Source: Nonomuraea candida (lineage in GTDB: Bacteria > Actinomycetota > Actinomycetes > Streptosporangiales > Streptosporangiaceae). From it: DNA of 64,000 nucleotides. Positions 8,631 through 17,226 of this stretch are shown piece by piece (position 1 is the stretch's first letter; each line of letters opens with the position of its first letter). Location: positions 271,154 through 335,153 of the forward strand of contig NZ_JOAG01000009.1 of NCBI RefSeq assembly GCF_000725485.1. Reading direction: 5' to 3'. The notes beneath the pieces were generated by a model, which saw nothing but the letters and a program-made list of their open reading frames with translations, made no database searches and had not been told where the DNA came from. The translations under genes and the position numbers were made by a program.

Positions 8631-8761
8631 AAGCGCTCCAGGAGCCGCCGGGCCTTCTGCTGGTTGCGGGGGTCGCGGGCGAGTTGTTTCGCCTTCTCCA
8701 TGTTCGCTCTGCCTTTGGGGCTGCGCAGATACGCGCGCACCCGATCCATGAGTGTGGCCAT
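8612..8761 (-). CDS. Small basic hypothetical protein (49 aa)
   Basis: Reads MATLMDRVRAYL, then a strongly basic helix-rich stretch ending RRLLERFRGRRH. I prefer the ATG at 8761 because taggggc lies about 8 bp upstream; an ATG two codons earlier (8767) would place that sequence too close. Actinomycete genomes often carry short basic proteins with a similar 'MDRVR..RSPKGR' opening, from memory. Function unknown; the charge suggests nucleic-acid or membrane contact, which is only inference. Its stop lies inside the adjacent repeat tract. Confidence 0.6.
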   Translation of the reverse strand: MATLMDRVRAYLRSPKGRANMEKAKQLARDPRNQQKARRLLERFRGRRH

Positions 8762-8843
8762 GGGCATGCCCCTACCCGATGCGCCCGTCGCCAAAAGCCC
8801 TGACGGGCGCCCGATCCGGGCGGCCGTCGCGAGTTTCCTCCCG

Positions 8844-9347
8844 TCAGTTGACGCAGTCCTGCGTGTCGAGCCCGAAGGCCAGCTCGCTGACCTTGCCCTT
8901 GTCCAGGATGAAGGCGTAGTAGGCCTTGGAGTTCCCGGGCACGGCGACGTGCAGGATCCCGGAGGGAGATTCCTTCAGCTTCGGGTACGCCTTCTTGACC
9001 CGTTGCGCCGACGACCCCAGGCCGATGCCCTGCGGCGTCTTCATGCCCTTCTGCGCGAAGATCACGGCCACGCCGACCTTGCGCGAGATGTACAGGCCCA
9101 CCGCGCCCTTCCCGGCCGGATGGGCCTTGAGGTTCCAGCCGGAACACGCCCCCGTGCCGCCCTGCTTGAGCACGATCTTCCCGGTGGCCTTCGCCTTCGC
9201 GGCGCTCATGCCCAGCCGGACCGAGCCGTAGCCGTGCGGCCCCAGCGTGGTGGGCTTCGCGGTGGCGGCGAGCGCGGGAGTGGCGGCGAGCGCGGGGGCG
9301 GCCAGCAGCGCTCCACCGGTCATCAGCGCGACGAGCGTCCTTCTCAT
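8844..9347 (-). CDS. Secreted hypothetical protein (167 aa)
   Basis: Clear Sec signal peptide: MRRT, a hydrophobic alanine-rich core and an Ala-x-Ala region near residue 28 (ALAATA). The mature part begins with a GPHGYGSVRLGMSAAKAKA segment, a pattern seen in many small secreted actinomycete proteins, and contains two cysteines (C88 region GTGACSGW and the C-terminal TQDCVN) that could form a disulfide. Monocistronic, transcribed away from the sugar ABC operon. I do not recognise a function. Confidence 0.75.
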   Translation of the reverse strand: MRRTLVALMTGGALLAAPALAATPALAATAKPTTLGPHGYGSVRLGMSAAKAKATGKIVLKQGGTGACSGWNLKAHPAGKGAVGLYISRKVGVAVIFAQKGMKTPQGIGLGSSAQRVKKAYPKLKESPSGILHVAVPGNSKAYYAFILDKGKVSELAFGLDTQDCVN

Positions 9348-9561
9348 GGGGTTGTCTCCTCAGTGGTCGTGACGAATCCGTCTCCGCCGCGGCCCGTCCG
9401 GTGATACGCCGGAGCCGGCCGCGTGGATCACTTTCGGCCCTGCGGGGAAGATCCTGCCGTACGACGACCCCACGCGCGATCTCCGCAAAATCCCCCGAAA
9501 GCCCAGAAAGGGGTAGAAGTGCCACCTTATTGGTCCTACGGTGACCGGTGAAGGAGACACC

Positions 9562-10482
9562 ATGGCCACCCCCACCCGGCCGGCGACGACCGGCACCGCC
9601 AGGCGGGCGCGCGACGACACGCGCCTGGCGCTCCTGTTCATCCTTCCCGCGCTGATCGGCTTCCTGGCCTTCCTGCTCTGGCCGACGCTGCGGGGCATCT
9701 ACCTGAGCTTCACCAAGTTCAACCTGCTCACCCCCGCCCGCTGGACCGGGCTCGACAACTACGTGCGCATGGCACAGGACCCGGTGTTCTGGAACGCGAT
9801 GGGCGTCACCGTCTACTACGTGGTCGTCAACATCGCCGTACAGACGGCGCTGGCGCTGGTCATCGCGGTGATGATGCAGCGGCTGACCCGCCGGACCTGG
9901 CTGCGCGGCGTGGTGCTGACGCCCTACCTGGTCTCGAACGTGGTCGCGGCGCTGGTCTTCCTGTGGATCCTCGACTACCAGCTCGGCATCGGCAACAAGG
10001 TGCTGGAGGCGATCGGGATGGACCGGATCGGCTTCCTGGCCGACTCCGCCTGGGTCATCCCCACCATCGCGCTCATCAACGTCTGGCGGCACGCCGGCTA
10101 CACCGCGCTGCTGATCTTCGCGGGCCTGCAGACCATCCCCGGGACCCTCTACGAGGCCGGCCGCATGGACGGTGCGAGCGAGCCGCGCCTGTTCCGCAGC
10201 ATCACGCTGCCGCTGCTGCGGCCCGTCATGGCGGTGGTGCTGATCATCAGCGTGGTGGGCTCGTTCCAGGTGTTCGACACCGTCGCGATCACGACCAGGG
10301 GCGGGCCGGTCGACTCCTCCAGGGTGCTGCAGTACTACATCTACGAGGCCGCGTTCAGCCGCTTCCAGTTCGGCTACGCCTCGGCGATGTCCGTGGCGCT
10401 GCTGGTCGTCCTGGTGATCATCACGTTCGTGCAGTACCGGCTGACCCGGGCCGGCACCTCCGACCTGGCCGAGGGAGGGTGA
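9562..10482 (+). CDS. Carbohydrate ABC transporter permease (MalF-like)
   Basis: 306 residues with six predicted transmembrane segments, the first at LLFILPALIGFLAFLLW. The conserved cytoplasmic EAA loop (EAGRMDGASEPRLFRSITLP, about residues 198-217) that contacts the ATPase is present. I use the ATG at 9562, preceded by aaggag at 9551-9556; a GTG at 9541 is in frame but has no ribosome-binding site. First gene of a permease-permease-binding protein operon. Sugar unknown. Confidence 0.92.
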   Translation: MATPTRPATTGTARRARDDTRLALLFILPALIGFLAFLLWPTLRGIYLSFTKFNLLTPARWTGLDNYVRMAQDPVFWNAMGVTVYYVVVNIAVQTALALVIAVMMQRLTRRTWLRGVVLTPYLVSNVVAALVFLWILDYQLGIGNKVLEAIGMDRIGFLADSAWVIPTIALINVWRHAGYTALLIFAGLQTIPGTLYEAGRMDGASEPRLFRSITLPLLRPVMAVVLIISVVGSFQVFDTVAITTRGGPVDSSRVLQYYIYEAAFSRFQFGYASAMSVALLVVLVIITFVQYRLTRAGTSDLAEGG

Positions 10483-10483
10483 C

Positions 10484-11422
10484 ATGGCGACCGTGACCGC
10501 GCCCGCCGCGAGCGACGACCGCGCCGCCGGGCCCCGGCCGCCGAAGCCCCGCTTCGGCCTCGGCCGCGCCCTGGCCTGGACGTTCATGGTCCTGGTGATC
10601 ATCGCCAGCCTGTTCCCGTTCTACTGGATGCTGCGCACCGCGCTGTCGGACAACAACGCGCTCTACGCCGGCGGCGACAGCCTGCTGCCCGTGCGGTTCT
10701 CGTGGGGCGGCTTCGAGCGCGTCTTCGGCCTGCAGACCGGCCAGGAGGCCATCGACGCGGGCGGCGCGGGCCAGCCGATCGCGTTCTGGCGCTACCTGCT
10801 CAACTCGGTGCTGGTGGCCACGATGGTCACCGCCGGGCAGGTGTTCTTCTCGGCGATGGCCGCCTACGCCTTCGCCCGGCTGCGCTGGCGGCACCGCGAG
10901 AAGGTCTTCGCCGTCTTCCTGTCCGGCCTGATGATCCCCGCGATCTTCACGCTGCTGCCGAACTTCGTGCTCATCAAGGAGCTCGGCCTGATCGACACCG
11001 TGCTCGGCATCGCGCTGCCCAGCATGCTGATGACGCCGTTCGCGGTGTTCTTCCTGCGTCAGTTCTTCCTCGGCATCTCTCGCGAGGTCGAGGAGGCCGC
11101 GCTGGTCGAGGGCGCCTCGAAGACGCGGATCTTCTTCCGGCTCATCCTGCCGATCTCGGCCGCGCCGATCTCCACGCTGTCCATCCTCACCTACATCACC
11201 TCCTGGAACGAGTACTTCTGGCCGCTCATGGTCAGCTACACCGACAAGTCGCGGGTGCTCACCGTGGCCCTCGGCGTGTTCAAGTCGCAGAAGCCGCAGG
11301 CGGGCCCCGACTGGGCGGGCCTCATGGCGGCCACGCTGGTGGCGGCGCTGCCGATGTTGCTGCTGTTCCTCTTCTTCGCCCGCCGCATCGTCAACTCCAT
11401 CGGCTTCAGCGGGATCAAGTGA
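10484..11422 (+). CDS. Carbohydrate ABC transporter permease (MalG-like)
   Basis: 312 residues, six transmembrane helices (first at FMVLVIIASLFPFYWMLRTA) and the EAA loop at about 204-222 (EEAALVEGASKTRIFFRLI). Begins one base after the preceding stop and its TGA overlaps the next ATG, so translation is coupled. The two permeases form the membrane channel for the solute captured by the downstream lipoprotein. Confidence 0.92.
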   Translation: MATVTAPAASDDRAAGPRPPKPRFGLGRALAWTFMVLVIIASLFPFYWMLRTALSDNNALYAGGDSLLPVRFSWGGFERVFGLQTGQEAIDAGGAGQPIAFWRYLLNSVLVATMVTAGQVFFSAMAAYAFARLRWRHREKVFAVFLSGLMIPAIFTLLPNFVLIKELGLIDTVLGIALPSMLMTPFAVFFLRQFFLGISREVEEAALVEGASKTRIFFRLILPISAAPISTLSILTYITSWNEYFWPLMVSYTDKSRVLTVALGVFKSQKPQAGPDWAGLMAATLVAALPMLLLFLFFARRIVNSIGFSGIK

Positions 11423-12780
11423 TGCTCAGACGAATCCTCCTGGCCGCCCTCCTGCTCACCACCGCCTGCGGCGGCGGCGGGGGCGGCGGCACCACCGGCA
11501 CCATCGAGTACTGGCTCTGGGACTCCGCCCAGCAGCCCGGCTACCAGAAGTGCGCGGACGCCTTCCAGCGGCAGAACCCCGGCCTGCGCATCCGCATCTC
11601 CCAGTACGGCTGGGACGAGTACTGGTCCAAGCTCACCGCCAGCTTCATCGCCGACACCGCCCCCGACGTCTTCACCGACCAGCTCGCCAAGTTCCCCCAG
11701 TTCGTCGACCTCCAGGTGCTGCGCCCGCTCGACGACCTCGCCGCCACCCGCGACATCAAGGACTCCGACTACCAGCAGGGCCTGGCCGAGCTGTGGAAGG
11801 GCAAGGACGGCAAGCGGTACGGCGCCCCGAAGGACTGGGACACCATCGCGATCTTCTACGACGCCGCCGCGCTCAGATCCGCCGGCATCGACCCCGCCAC
11901 GCTGGACGAGCTGACCTGGAACCCGCGCGACGGCGGCACCTTCGAGAAGACGATCGCCCGCCTGACCATCGACCGCAACGGCGTGCGCGGCGACGAGCCC
12001 GGCTTCGACCCGACCCGGGTCAAGACGTACGGGCTGGCCGCCAACGGCAGCGGCGGCGACAACTGGGGGCAGACGCAGTGGTCGGCCTTCACCGGCAGCG
12101 CGGGCTGGCAGCCCACCGACCGCAACCCCTGGGGCACCCGGTTCAACCTGGACGACCCGGTCGTGCAGGAGACCCTCGACTGGTACTTCGGCCTGGTGCG
12201 CAAGGGCTACATGGCGAGCTTCGCCGCGATCGGCGGCAACAACGCCATCACGGCCGACACGCAGATCCAGTCCGGCATCGCCGCCATGGGCCTGAGCGGC
12301 TCGTGGACGATCTCCTCGTTCAGCAAGCTCACCGACGCCGCCGGCAACAAGCTGGACATCGGCGTCGCCCCCACCCCGATCGGCCCGACCGGGAAGCGGG
12401 CCTCCATGTTCAACGGCCTGGCCGACTCCATCACGACGTTCTCCAGGCAGCCGGAGAACGCCGCGAAGTGGGTGAAGTTCCTGTCGGGCGAGGAGTGCCA
12501 GAACATCATCGGCCGCACCGGCGTGGTGTTCCCCGCCCGGCCCGCGGGCACGAAGCTGGCCATCGAGTACAACAGGACCGAGCGCGGCCTCGACGTGTCG
12601 CCCTTCACCGACCACATCGCCGACCGCACCACGTTCCCCCTGCCGGTCACCTCCAACGCGGCCGACGTCACCGCGCTGATGCGGCCCGCGCTGGACGCCC
12701 TCTTCCTCGGCGAGGCCCCGGCCTCCTCGCTCACCCGCCTCAACGGGCAGCTCAACGAGCTGTTCGAGGTGGCCGGCTGA
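11422..12780 (+). CDS. Sugar ABC transporter substrate-binding lipoprotein
   Basis: 452 residues. Starts at the ATG overlapping the permease stop; upstream extension of the frame is noise. Lipoprotein signal MLRRILLAALLLTTAC with lipobox LTTAC, so Cys16 is the lipidated residue, followed by a glycine linker. The mature part is a family-1 extracellular solute-binding protein (IEYWLWDSAQQPGYQKCADAF; GIAAMGLSGSWTISSF; MFNGLADSITTF). Anchored outside the membrane it delivers sugars or oligosaccharides to the two permeases. No ATPase gene follows; such systems in actinomycetes often share a common MsiK-type ATPase. Confidence 0.92.
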   Translation: MLRRILLAALLLTTACGGGGGGGTTGTIEYWLWDSAQQPGYQKCADAFQRQNPGLRIRISQYGWDEYWSKLTASFIADTAPDVFTDQLAKFPQFVDLQVLRPLDDLAATRDIKDSDYQQGLAELWKGKDGKRYGAPKDWDTIAIFYDAAALRSAGIDPATLDELTWNPRDGGTFEKTIARLTIDRNGVRGDEPGFDPTRVKTYGLAANGSGGDNWGQTQWSAFTGSAGWQPTDRNPWGTRFNLDDPVVQETLDWYFGLVRKGYMASFAAIGGNNAITADTQIQSGIAAMGLSGSWTISSFSKLTDAAGNKLDIGVAPTPIGPTGKRASMFNGLADSITTFSRQPENAAKWVKFLSGEECQNIIGRTGVVFPARPAGTKLAIEYNRTERGLDVSPFTDHIADRTTFPLPVTSNAADVTALMRPALDALFLGEAPASSLTRLNGQLNELFEVAG

Positions 12781-12848
12781 GCCGGGCCCCGGCAGCGCTC
12801 GCGTGCGAAGCGCCTGCCTCGGCGAAGCCTCGCGTCAAAGAATAAGTG

Positions 12849-12882
12849 CGACCGGTCGGTTTTATGGTGTACGGTCGTCGGC
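12849..12882 (+). promoter_or_regulatory. Likely TetR operator and leaderless promoter
   Basis: A perfect 10-bp palindrome cgaccggtcg (12849-12858) sits just upstream of a -10-like TACGGT (12870-12875), which ends seven bases before the ATG at 12883. An ACCGGT-centred palindrome is a common TetR-family operator form. Autoregulation with a leaderless transcript is inferred. Confidence 0.5.
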
Positions 12883-13527
12883 ATGGACGACGAGAAGCGC
12901 GGCGACGGCCGCCTGCTGCGGGGACGGCGCACCCGGGAGGCGGTCCTGGAGTCCGCCGTGGCGCTGGCATCGGTGCACGGGCTGGACGGCCTGACGTTCG
13001 CCCGCCTCGCCGAGCACCTGGGCGTGAGCAAGTCCGGCCTGTTCGCCCACTGGAAGGACAAGGAGCGCCTGCAGCTCGACGCCGTCGGCTGGGCGCGCCG
13101 CCAGTGGACCGAGCACGTCATGGGGCCCGCCCTGCGCGCGCCCGCCGGCGTGCGCCGGGTGTTCGCGCTCCACGAGGCGCGGCTGGCCTTCTACGCCGGC
13201 GGCGCGCTGCCGGGCGGCTGCTTCTTCCTGGCCGCCCAGACCGAGTTCGACGACCGGCCCGGCGCGGTGCGCGCCCGGCTGGCCGAGTCGCTGCACGACT
13301 GGCTGGGGTTCGTCCGGTCGCTGCTCGACGAGGCGGTCACCCTTGGCGAGCTGCCCGCCGGCCTGGACACCGGGCAGCTCGCGTACGAGATCGACGCGCT
13401 GGGCGAGTCGACGGTCGTCCACGCGCGGCTGGTGGGCCACGACCTCACCTACGCCCGCGCCCGCCGGGCCGTCCTGGAGCGGCTGCGCGGCCTGGCCACC
13501 GATCCCGCCGTCCTGCCGGAGGGCTGA
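12883..13527 (+). CDS. TetR-family transcriptional regulator
   Basis: 214 residues. N-terminal TetR helix-turn-helix at about 18-62 (TREAVLESAVALASVHGLDG; LAEHLGVSKSGLFAHWKDKE). The C-terminal ligand domain resembles the TetR_C group with the GGCFFLAAQTEFDDRPG segment. The gene is three bases upstream of a 126-aa hypothetical, likely co-transcribed and therefore a candidate target. Ligand unknown. Confidence 0.9.
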   Translation: MDDEKRGDGRLLRGRRTREAVLESAVALASVHGLDGLTFARLAEHLGVSKSGLFAHWKDKERLQLDAVGWARRQWTEHVMGPALRAPAGVRRVFALHEARLAFYAGGALPGGCFFLAAQTEFDDRPGAVRARLAESLHDWLGFVRSLLDEAVTLGELPAGLDTGQLAYEIDALGESTVVHARLVGHDLTYARARRAVLERLRGLATDPAVLPEG

Positions 13528-13530
13528 GCC

Positions 13531-13911
13531 GTGCTGAGAAGCGCCTGGACACCAGGGCCGGCCGGTCTCGACGGGCAGGTGCTCGTCAGCGTCACCGCGT
13601 TCACCGGCGACCACCTGTACGACCTGCCGCGGATCTACCGGGCGGGCACCCGCCTGGCCCGGCTGTGGCCGACCCTGGAGGGAGCCGTCGGGCACTGGCT
13701 CTGGATGGAGCCCACGCGGCGCAGGTCCGGCTCGGTGTCGCTGTGGACGAGCCCGCGGGCGATGCGGGACTTCGTGGGGCTGCCCGTGCACGTGCAGATC
13801 ATGCGCGAGTTCCGCCGCCGGGGGACGGTCCGGTCGACCACCTGGACCGTGGACGATCCGGTGCTGCGCGACACCTGGCGCCGGGCGGCGGAGTTCCTCG
13901 CCACGGGCTGA
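13531..13911 (+). CDS. Hypothetical protein (126 aa), possible dimeric alpha/beta-barrel fold
   Basis: GTG start four bases after the TetR stop, so translation is probably coupled. The sequence contains paired strand-like segments (QVLVSVTAFT; SGSVSLWTSP) and Trp-rich patches (GHWLWMEP), reminiscent of the monooxygenase-like dimeric alpha/beta-barrel proteins (spheroidene monooxygenase-like). No catalytic motif can be assigned. Its last 10 codons and stop form the first unit of a tandem repeat. Confidence 0.65.
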   Translation: MLRSAWTPGPAGLDGQVLVSVTAFTGDHLYDLPRIYRAGTRLARLWPTLEGAVGHWLWMEPTRRRSGSVSLWTSPRAMRDFVGLPVHVQIMREFRRRGTVRSTTWTVDDPVLRDTWRRAAEFLATG

Positions 13912-14005
13912 GCCCGGCCCGCGCCGGGCGGTGGAGGTTCGGCGCGGCCTGAGCCCGGCCGGGGCCCGTGCCGGGCGGCGGAGTTTCCCGGCGCGGGCCG
14001 AGCGG
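13881..14005. repeat. Imperfect ~43-47-bp tandem repeat spanning convergent gene ends
   Basis: Three units begin with ccgggcgg (13881, 13924, 13971). Unit 1 contains the TGA of the gene at 13531; unit 2 keeps an equivalent ctgagcccgg; unit 3 has it changed to ccgagcgg and stops exactly at the stop codon of the convergent yciO gene (14006-14008). The tract therefore fills the whole intergenic gap. Confidence 0.65.
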
Positions 14006-14626
14006 TCACTCGAAGAGGGCCGGGTCTCCCGTGCCGCGGCGGAGGATCTCGGGCTCGCCCTGGGAGAGGTCGACCACGGTCGTCGGGGTGGCGCCGCACT
14101 CGCCGGCGTCGATGACGGCGTCCACCACGTGGTCGAGCCGCTCCTTGATCTCCCAGCCCTGCGTCAGGGGGTCGGCCTCGTCGGGCAGCAGCAGGGTGCT
14201 CGACACCAGCGGCTCGCCGAGCTCGGCCAGCAGTGCCTGGGTGACGACGTGGTCGGGGATGCGCACGCCGACCGTCTTCTTCCGGGGATGCAGCAGCCGC
14301 CGCGGCACCTCCTTGGTGGCGGGCAGGATGAACGTGTAACCGCCGGGAGTCGCCGCCTTGACCTGGCGGAAGAGCGCATTGCTCAGGTGAACGTACTGGC
14401 CGAACTGGGCGAAGTCCCGGCAGACCAGGGTGAAGTGATGGTCGTTGCCCAGGCTGCGGATCTCCCTGATCCGGTCGATGCCCTCCTTGTTGCCCGGCCG
14501 GCAGCCCAGGGCGTAGCCCGAGTCCGTGGGGTAGGCGATGAGCCCGTCGGCCCGCAGGATCTCGGCGAGCTGGCTGATCAGGCGGGGCTGGGGATTGTCC
14601 GGATGCAGATCGAAGTACTTGGCCAC
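14006..14626 (-). CDS. yciO: YciO-type Sua5/YrdC-family protein
   Basis: 206 residues when started at the GTG at 14626 (VAKYFDLHPDNPQPRLI), the same length as E. coli YciO. Matches recalled YciO sequence along its length: AYPTDSGYALGC (nucleotide/carbamoyl pocket), HHFTLVCRDF, GGYTFILPATKEVPRRLL, KKTVGVRIPDH, and a C-terminal PTTVVDLSQGEPEILR. YrdC/Sua5 proteins make threonylcarbamoyl-AMP for tRNA t6A; YciO is a paralogue whose role is less certain. Convergent with the TetR pair. Confidence 0.9.
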   Translation of the reverse strand: MAKYFDLHPDNPQPRLISQLAEILRADGLIAYPTDSGYALGCRPGNKEGIDRIREIRSLGNDHHFTLVCRDFAQFGQYVHLSNALFRQVKAATPGGYTFILPATKEVPRRLLHPRKKTVGVRIPDHVVTQALLAELGEPLVSSTLLLPDEADPLTQGWEIKERLDHVVDAVIDAGECGATPTTVVDLSQGEPEILRRGTGDPALFE

Positions 14627-14773
14627 ACCTCGGATCTTAGAAGCGCCCCCGGGGTTCCCCGCCGCCGGTAGCGAGAAACTTCCACATGGGCGCCAGCCGC
14701 CACCGTGAGACCGCCGGCCCGAGGTCCCCGGCGGACCGGCGGGACGCCTGTGACATGGATCACCGCCCCTGGC

Positions 14774-14803
14774 TGTCACACGGCGACGGCGGCCGGGATC
14801 GTA
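14774..14803 (+). promoter_or_regulatory. Candidate ECF41-type autoregulatory promoter
   Basis: A perfect TGTCACA (14774-14780) lies 62 bp upstream of the sigma gene, with cgta at 14800-14803. ECF41 promoters are described as TGTCACA with a CGTC-type -10 about 16 bp downstream; here the gap is 19 bp, so only the -35 is convincing. Confidence 0.35.
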
Positions 14804-14841
14804 TGGAGGCACGATCGCGAACGAACAGACAGGAACCGGCG

Positions 14842-15837
14842 ATGGACGAACACGGCGACCGATCCGCCACCCCGGCCATGGATCAGGAGATGAGCGACCA
14901 CGGCGAGCAGCCGGCGACGCCGGTCACGGGTCCGGCGCCGGGCGATCGCGGCGACCGGCCGGCGGCCCCGGTCGTGGACCCCGCCACGGAGGCGTTTCTC
15001 GCGCATCGGAACCTGCTGTTCACGGTCGCCTACGAGATGCTCGGGTCGGCCGCCGACGCCGAGGACGCGCTGCAGGAGACGTGGTTGTCGTGGATGCGCG
15101 TCGATCTCGGCGAGGTGCGGGACCGGCGCGCGTACCTGGTCAGGGTCGCCACCCGGCAGGCGCTGAAGCGGCTGCGCACGCTGGACCGGCGCCGGGAGTC
15201 CTACGTCGGGCCCTGGCTGCCGGAGCCGCTGCTGACGACGCCGGACGTGGCCGAGGACGTCGAGCTGGCCGACAGCGTCTCGATGGCGATGCTGCTGGTG
15301 CTGGAGACGCTCACGCCGGTCGAGCGGGCGGTGTTCGTGCTGCGTGACGTGTTCGACCTGCCGTACGACGAGATCGCCGAAGCCGTCGGCAAGAGCCAGG
15401 CCGCCGTCCGCCAGATCGCCCACCGGGCCCGGTCCCACGTCGCCGCCCGCCGGCCGCGCGGGCCGGTCTCCCCGGCCGAGACGCGCGGCGTGATCGAGGC
15501 CTTCCGGCGGGCGGCCGAGACCGGTGACGTGCAGGGCCTGCTCGACCTCCTCGCGCCGGACGTCGTGCTGCTGACCGACGGCGGGGGAGTGGTGCGGGCC
15601 GGGCTGAAGCCCGTCGTGGGGGCGGGCGCGGTGGCCGGCGTGCTGCGCGGCGTCGCGGGCGCGGCGCTGGAGCCGGTCCTGGTCAACGGCCATCCCGGGC
15701 TCGTCCTCCGGCTCGGCGGCCGGACCGACACGGTCGTGGCGGTGCGCGTCGAGGACGGCCTCATCACCGGCCTGTACGCCGTGCGCAACCCCGAGAAGCT
15801 GGCGCACATGGAACGGGAGATCACCGTCAGCCGCTGA
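14842..15837 (+). CDS. ECF41-type RNA polymerase sigma factor (SigJ-like)
   Basis: 331 residues; ATG 14842 has aggaa about 7 bp upstream. After a ~50-residue low-complexity head, sigma region 2 (FTVAYEMLGSAADAEDALQ) and region 4 (PVERAVFVLRDVFDLPYDEI) are followed by a C-terminal SnoaL-like domain. The two hallmark ECF41 motifs are present as TDGGG (about 248) and NPEKL (near the C-terminus, usually NPDKL). The C-terminal domain in this group acts as a built-in regulator in place of an anti-sigma factor. Unusually, no COE gene (carboxymuconolactone decarboxylase, oxidoreductase or epimerase) sits beside it; the neighbour is a P450. Confidence 0.9.
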   Translation: MDEHGDRSATPAMDQEMSDHGEQPATPVTGPAPGDRGDRPAAPVVDPATEAFLAHRNLLFTVAYEMLGSAADAEDALQETWLSWMRVDLGEVRDRRAYLVRVATRQALKRLRTLDRRRESYVGPWLPEPLLTTPDVAEDVELADSVSMAMLLVLETLTPVERAVFVLRDVFDLPYDEIAEAVGKSQAAVRQIAHRARSHVAARRPRGPVSPAETRGVIEAFRRAAETGDVQGLLDLLAPDVVLLTDGGGVVRAGLKPVVGAGAVAGVLRGVAGAALEPVLVNGHPGLVLRLGGRTDTVVAVRVEDGLITGLYAVRNPEKLAHMEREITVSR

Positions 15838-15930
15838 GACTCCGGCACGGTGGCCGCCTCGACAGGGGCGGGGACGCCGCCTTTACTGGCGGGAGGGGGC
15901 GTGCCCCGCGTACCGAGACTGGAGCAGAGC

Positions 15931-17172
15931 ATGGACAGGCAGGCCGGCACCGTCCCCTTCGTCATCGATCCCAGCGGCCGCGACATCCTCGGCGAGGCCG
16001 CGCGCATCCGGGCGCTCGGCCCGGCGGTCCGCGTCGAGCTGCCCGGCGGCGTGCGGGCGTGGGCGGTGAGCGAGCCGGGGCTGCTCAGGCGGCTGCTCGT
16101 CGATCCGCGGGTGTCCAAGGACGCCTACCGGCACTGGCCGGCCTGGATCAAGGGCGAGATCTCCCAGGAGTGGCCGCTGTTCCCCTGGGTGGCGGTGCGC
16201 AACATGCTCACGGCGTACGGTCCCGACCATCGCCGGCTGCGCGGGCTGATCGCCGGGGCCTTCACCGTGCGCCGCGTCGCCGCGCTGCGCCCGCGCGTCA
16301 CGGCGATCACCGGCGAGCTGCTGGACGGGCTGGCCGGCCTGCCCCCCGGCGAGCCGGTCGACCTGCGCGAGCATTACACCCAGCGGCTGCCGATCAGGGT
16401 GATCTGCGAGCTGTTCGGCATCGGCGACGAGGCCGTCAGGGCGGAGGTGGCCCGCTGCGTGGACGCGCTGTTCACCATCGGCAGGTCGGCCGAGGAGACC
16501 GCCGCCGCCTTCCCGCGCCTGCGGCAGATCCTGCGCGACCTGGTCGCGGAGAAGCGCGAACGGCCCGGCGACGACCTCTCCTCGGCGCTGATCGCCGCCC
16601 GCGACGACACCGCGCCGCTGTCGGAGGAGGAGCTGGTGGACACGCTGGCGCTGTTCGTGAGCGCGGGCCACGAGACCACCGTCAACCTGCTCGGCAACGC
16701 GGTCGTCGCGCTGCTCACCCACCCCGGGCAGCTCGCCCTGGTCCGGGCCGGCGACGCAACCTGGGAGGACGTGGTCGAGGAGACGCTGCGCCACCAGGCC
16801 CCCGTGCCGAACCTGCCGCTGCGGTTCGCCGTCGAGGACCTCGACCTCGGCGCCGGCGTCGTGCTGCGCGCGGGCGAGGCCATCCTCGCCTGTTACGGCG
16901 CCGCCGGGCGCGACCCGCTCGCGCACGGGCCGGACGCCGACCGGTTCGATGTCACCCGGGCGGTGAAGGAGCACCTGGCCTTCGGCCACGGCGTGCACCA
17001 CTGCCTGGGCGCGCCGCTGGCCAGGATGGAGGCGGCGATCGCGCTCCCCGCGCTCTTCGAGCGGTTCCCGGGGCTCGCGCCGGCCCCCGAGGCCGGTGAG
17101 CTGGTGCCGCTGGAGTCCTTCGTCTCCAACGGGTTCCGCGCCCTGCCCGTCAGGCTCGCGCCCCCGGCCTGA
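15931..17172 (+). CDS. Cytochrome P450
   Basis: 413 residues from the ATG at 15931 (ggagcagag just upstream). All diagnostic elements are present: the I-helix oxygen motif SAGHETTVN (about 243), the K-helix ExxR as EETLRHQ (about 285) and the heme loop FGHGVHHCLGAP (about 351-362) with the cysteine ligand. Bacterial class I soluble P450, needing a ferredoxin and reductase encoded elsewhere. It lies 93 bp downstream of the ECF41 sigma factor in the same direction, so it may be its target. Substrate unknown. Confidence 0.93.
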   Translation: MDRQAGTVPFVIDPSGRDILGEAARIRALGPAVRVELPGGVRAWAVSEPGLLRRLLVDPRVSKDAYRHWPAWIKGEISQEWPLFPWVAVRNMLTAYGPDHRRLRGLIAGAFTVRRVAALRPRVTAITGELLDGLAGLPPGEPVDLREHYTQRLPIRVICELFGIGDEAVRAEVARCVDALFTIGRSAEETAAAFPRLRQILRDLVAEKRERPGDDLSSALIAARDDTAPLSEEELVDTLALFVSAGHETTVNLLGNAVVALLTHPGQLALVRAGDATWEDVVEETLRHQAPVPNLPLRFAVEDLDLGAGVVLRAGEAILACYGAAGRDPLAHGPDADRFDVTRAVKEHLAFGHGVHHCLGAPLARMEAAIALPALFERFPGLAPAPEAGELVPLESFVSNGFRALPVRLAPPA

Positions 17173-17226
17173 TCCCCGCCCCGCCGCGGGTCCGACCCCG
17201 CCCGCGCACGCCGGTGGCCGGAGGGC

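Noticed and set aside
8281..10602. 773-codon open frame on the minus strand across several genes
   Set aside because: Arg/Ala/Gly-rich composition with no motifs; it is antisense to the FAH gene end and the permease, both well supported. Long stop-free shadow frames are expected at this GC content.
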